Assembly: GCA_949283305.1 (NCBI GenBank)
Contig: CASDRU010000010.1
Location: 186,001-250,000, forward strand
Length of the DNA: 64,000 bases
Reading direction: 5' to 3'
Source of the DNA: an uncultured Spirochaetales bacterium
GTDB lineage: Bacteria; Spirochaetota; Spirochaetia; Sphaerochaetales; Sphaerochaetaceae
Part shown: piece after piece, positions 62,381-64,000 of the stretch
Numbering within the stretch: position 1 is the stretch's first letter
Layout of the letters: the number at the start of each line of letters is the position of its first letter
The notes under the pieces: model-generated
The model's input: the letters and a program-made list of their open reading frames with translations, nothing else
Database searches by the model: none
Told to the model about the DNA's origin: nothing
Translations under genes and position numbers: made by a program

Positions 62381-63305
62381 TTTTATCCACCTTGTCAAAG
62401 AATCTCTCTATATATAAAGTGTACTTTGTTTTGACTGAATTGTACATTAAAAGAGAGTGATGAGTGTGCCTGTAATTGTCCATCTTGGGTGAGTATGATT
62501 CTACATTTTCAGACCTGATCTCACTGAGTATTATACCCTGGTTCTTGAAAGGAACTGTCTTATCTTCCATGTCATGTATGGAAATCAGGGGAACAGTTAT
62601 TTTCCCAAGATTCCTTCTGATGTCCTTGAGGTTCCATATCAGGGAAATTGCCTGGGGAAGGAAGATCCCTCTGTATCCTGCCCACTCTTCATCTCCGTCT
62701 TCTCCATCCGGATTCCCGTCCATTATTTTTCCTCCTATAACGGGCTTGAAGAGAGCAACTGTACGTGCAATGTAAAATGAAGGATCCGTGATGATTCTGT
62801 CGCGGATGAAAGAATTGTATACCACAGGAGCTGATAGCACTGCCACTGCCTCCGGTGCAAGGGGAGAGGAAGAATATCTCTCGCATAGCTTCAGTGTCAT
62901 AGCTCCTCCCATTGAGACTCCGATTATGAAAACCTTCTCATAGCTGAAGCGCAATGTGGTGTAATATTTGTCTATATAGCTGAACCACTGTGAGAAATTT
63001 GTCTTCTTGAAATCTTCAATTGAAGATCCGAATGTCGGGATAAGTGGTGCAAAGACATCATAGCCTTTTTCCGAGAAATGCTTGCATGAGTATGCATACA
63101 TGTTCGGAGCGGTGGGAAAGCCATGAATGAAGAGAATTGCCTTCTTGTTGCCGTTCTTATATATGATGCTTCTGCACCGCTGAGAAAAACATTTGCTTTC
63201 ATCTTCGGTAAGACTGGTGATGTTTCTGTCCCTGTAGAAGAGAAGGCAGACATTCCAGAGCATGAAGAAGATGAGAACAGCCAGAATAATCAGAAAAAGC
63301 AGCAT
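62373..63305 (-). CDS. Membrane-anchored alpha/beta hydrolase
   Basis: A 310-residue hydrolase with an N-terminal membrane helix (residues 1-22). [14 protein letters not shown] near residue 60 is the oxyanion region, GVSMGGAM near 130 holds the nucleophile Ser, and acid and His are likely in [13 protein letters not shown] and [11 protein letters not shown]. It resembles carboxylesterases and monoacylglycerol lipases. It leads a short unit with the dCMP deaminase gene. Substrate unknown. Confidence 0.85.
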   Translation of the reverse strand: MLLFLIILAVLIFFMLWNVCLLFYRDRNITSLTEDESKCFSQRCRSIIYKNGNKKAILFIHGFPTAPNMYAYSCKHFSEKGYDVFAPLIPTFGSSIEDFKKTNFSQWFSYIDKYYTTLRFSYEKVFIIGVSMGGAMTLKLCERYSSSPLAPEAVAVLSAPVVYNSFIRDRIITDPSFYIARTVALFKPVIGGKIMDGNPDGEDGDEEWAGYRGIFLPQAISLIWNLKDIRRNLGKITVPLISIHDMEDKTVPFKNQGIILSEIRSENVESYSPKMDNYRHTHHSLLMYNSVKTKYTLYIERFFDKVDKNG

Positions 63306-63331
63306 AGTGATATTCTACATCATAATCAAAG

Positions 63332-63362
63332 AAAAAAAAGAGTGGAGCATGATGTCCACTCT
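63332..63362 (-). terminator. Terminator of tRNA-Val gene
   Basis: AGAGTGGA (63339-63346) and TCCACTCT (63355-63362) form a perfect stem; on the reverse strand eight T bases follow. Confidence 0.85.
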
Positions 63363-63368
63363 CATCTA

Positions 63369-63440
63369 TGGTCGCAGCCGGGATTGAACCGGCGACCCCT
63401 TCCGTGTGAAGGAAGTGCTCTCCCGCTGAGCTATGCGACC
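63369..63440 (-). tRNA. tRNA-Val (anticodon CAC)
   Basis: A 72-base cloverleaf on the reverse strand: acceptor GGTCGCA/TGCGACC, D-arm GCTC/GAGC, anticodon stem CTTCC/GGAAG with loop TTCACAC (anticodon CAC), T-arm GCCGG/CCGGC with loop TTCAATC, discriminator A. CCA is not encoded. Confidence 0.95.
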
Positions 63441-63445
63441 TGTAA

Positions 63446-63465
63446 GCGGGAAGAATTCTTCCCGC
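63446..63465. terminator. Hairpin after the decarboxylase beta-subunit gene
   Basis: GCGGGAAG (63446-63453) and CTTCCCGC (63458-63465) are perfect arms around AATT, nine bases past the stop of the beta-subunit gene on the reverse strand. The tail is only weakly T-rich in that direction, so it may slow or protect rather than fully terminate; tRNA-Val follows. Confidence 0.55.
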
Positions 63466-63473
63466 ATATTTTA

Positions 63474-64000
63474 TTATACCAATGCCTGCATCATTGTCGG
63501 GATTACAGAAATCAGGACACCTGCGGCAACCGCTGATCCGATAACTCCGGAAACATTCGGTCCCATGGCATGCATGAGAAGGAAGTTCTGAGGGTTAGCC
63601 TCCTGTCCGACCTTGCTTGATACTCTGGCAGCCATAGGAACTGCAGAAACTCCTGCCGATCCGATGAGCGGGTTTACAGGGTGCTTCGGATCAAGCTTGT
63701 TCATGAGCTTGGCAAGAAGCACTCCGCCTGCTGTTCCGAAAGCAAAGGCAATTGCTCCCAGAAGAAGGATTCCGAGTGTCTCAAGGTTGAGGAACTTGTC
63801 AGCAGCCATCTTTGATCCTACAGAAAGACCGAGGAAGATGGTTACTGTATTCATCAGCGCATTCTGCATTGTATCAGAAAGTCGGCCAATTACTCCACAC
63901 TCTCTTGCAAGATTTCCGAACATTAATGCACCGATGAGCGGGCATGCTGAAGGAAGGAGAATTGCACAGAGCGTGATGACCATGATCGGGAATACAATCT
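63474..64000 (-). CDS. Sodium-pump oxaloacetate decarboxylase-type beta subunit, C-terminal part
   Basis: The frame remains open to the window edge, so the N-terminal part is outside; about 174 residues are seen. [34 protein letters not shown], then [18 protein letters not shown] and [23 protein letters not shown], are typical of OadB/GcdB/MmdB subunits, which couple decarboxylation to sodium export. Which carboxylate is used (oxaloacetate, methylmalonyl-CoA, glutaconyl-CoA) depends on alpha-subunit genes outside the window. With PckG here, oxaloacetate is the natural guess. Confidence 0.92.
   Translation of the reverse strand, partial: IVFPIMVITLCAILLPSACPLIGALMFGNLARECGVIGRLSDTMQNALMNTVTIFLGLSVGSKMAADKFLNLETLGILLLGAIAFAFGTAGGVLLAKLMNKLDPKHPVNPLIGSAGVSAVPMAARVSSKVGQEANPQNFLLMHAMGPNVSGVIGSAVAAGVLISVIPTMMQALV

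Overview
The window looks like a chromosomal segment of an anaerobic, fermentative spirochaete, most likely of the Sphaerochaeta/Treponema kind. This is inference from gene content: sugar-binding proteins whose signal peptides end in an AGGSKE-type sequence, a GTP-type PEP carboxykinase, lactate dehydrogenase, lactaldehyde reductase, a sodium-pump decarboxylase beta subunit, and no respiratory-chain genes. No rRNA or phylogenetic marker was available to settle it. Genes are densely packed, often with 1-14 base overlaps. Two tRNA genes (Ala-GGC, Val-CAC) are present; no CRISPR array or intact insertion sequence was seen.

Layout. 1-4.7 kb: the end of a permease, a HyuA-type hydantoinase/oxoprolinase-family protein, a small HExxH protein and a TIM-barrel-like DUF protein, probably one catabolic unit. 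4.7-12.3 kb: an M18 aminopeptidase, a membrane protein coupled to an exported beta-barrel-like protein, threonine ammonia-lyase with a HAD phosphatase and a TetR regulator, then a reverse-strand set of zinc ribbon, DUF5685 and Cys-tailed DnaJ. 12.4-18.1 kb: a complete ABC importer of the simple-sugar/nucleoside class using a DUF3798 lipoprotein as binding protein. 18.1-33.7 kb: ThpR, glycerophosphodiesterase, a calcium-type P-ATPase, a PLD/helicase/DUF3427 protein overlapping a NUDIX hydrolase, L-lactate dehydrogenase, FtsH, a Gfo/Idh/MocA oxidoreductase, a MATE exporter, FucO and GlgA.

33.9-45.8 kb: two CUT1-type sugar ABC systems. The first has its own ATPase, two permeases and a binding protein. 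The second has a binding protein and two permeases but no ATPase, so it may share the first one's; it is followed by a small unknown protein and a cytoplasmic beta-helix protein. A DHH/NrnA phosphoesterase lies between them, and AvtA plus a TetR regulator follow.

45.8-50.7 kb is the accessory part: an AAA_14/DUF4143 ATPase with two matched palindromes upstream, an orphan reading frame, then an A+T-rich cassette (HTH protein, RhuM N-terminal domain only, Schlafen-type AlbA_2/HATPase protein), an iteron-like ACGCATGA repeat array, and a tRNA-Ala gene whose 3' end is imperfectly repeated on the far side of the cassette. This is the most likely place for something undescribed.

50.8-64 kb returns to core functions: an exported protein, Asd, a U32 peptidase-family protein, PckG, a WYL regulator, an RNase D-like exonuclease, an M20 peptidase, a fused Fe-S/molybdopterin hydroxylase, dCMP deaminase, an alpha/beta hydrolase, tRNA-Val and the start-truncated end of an oxaloacetate-decarboxylase-type beta subunit.

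Patterns across the window: binding-protein genes are followed by hairpins that probably set binding protein above permease expression, and convergent gene pairs often overlap by a few to about 50 bases. All family assignments were made by eye from motifs; no database search was run.
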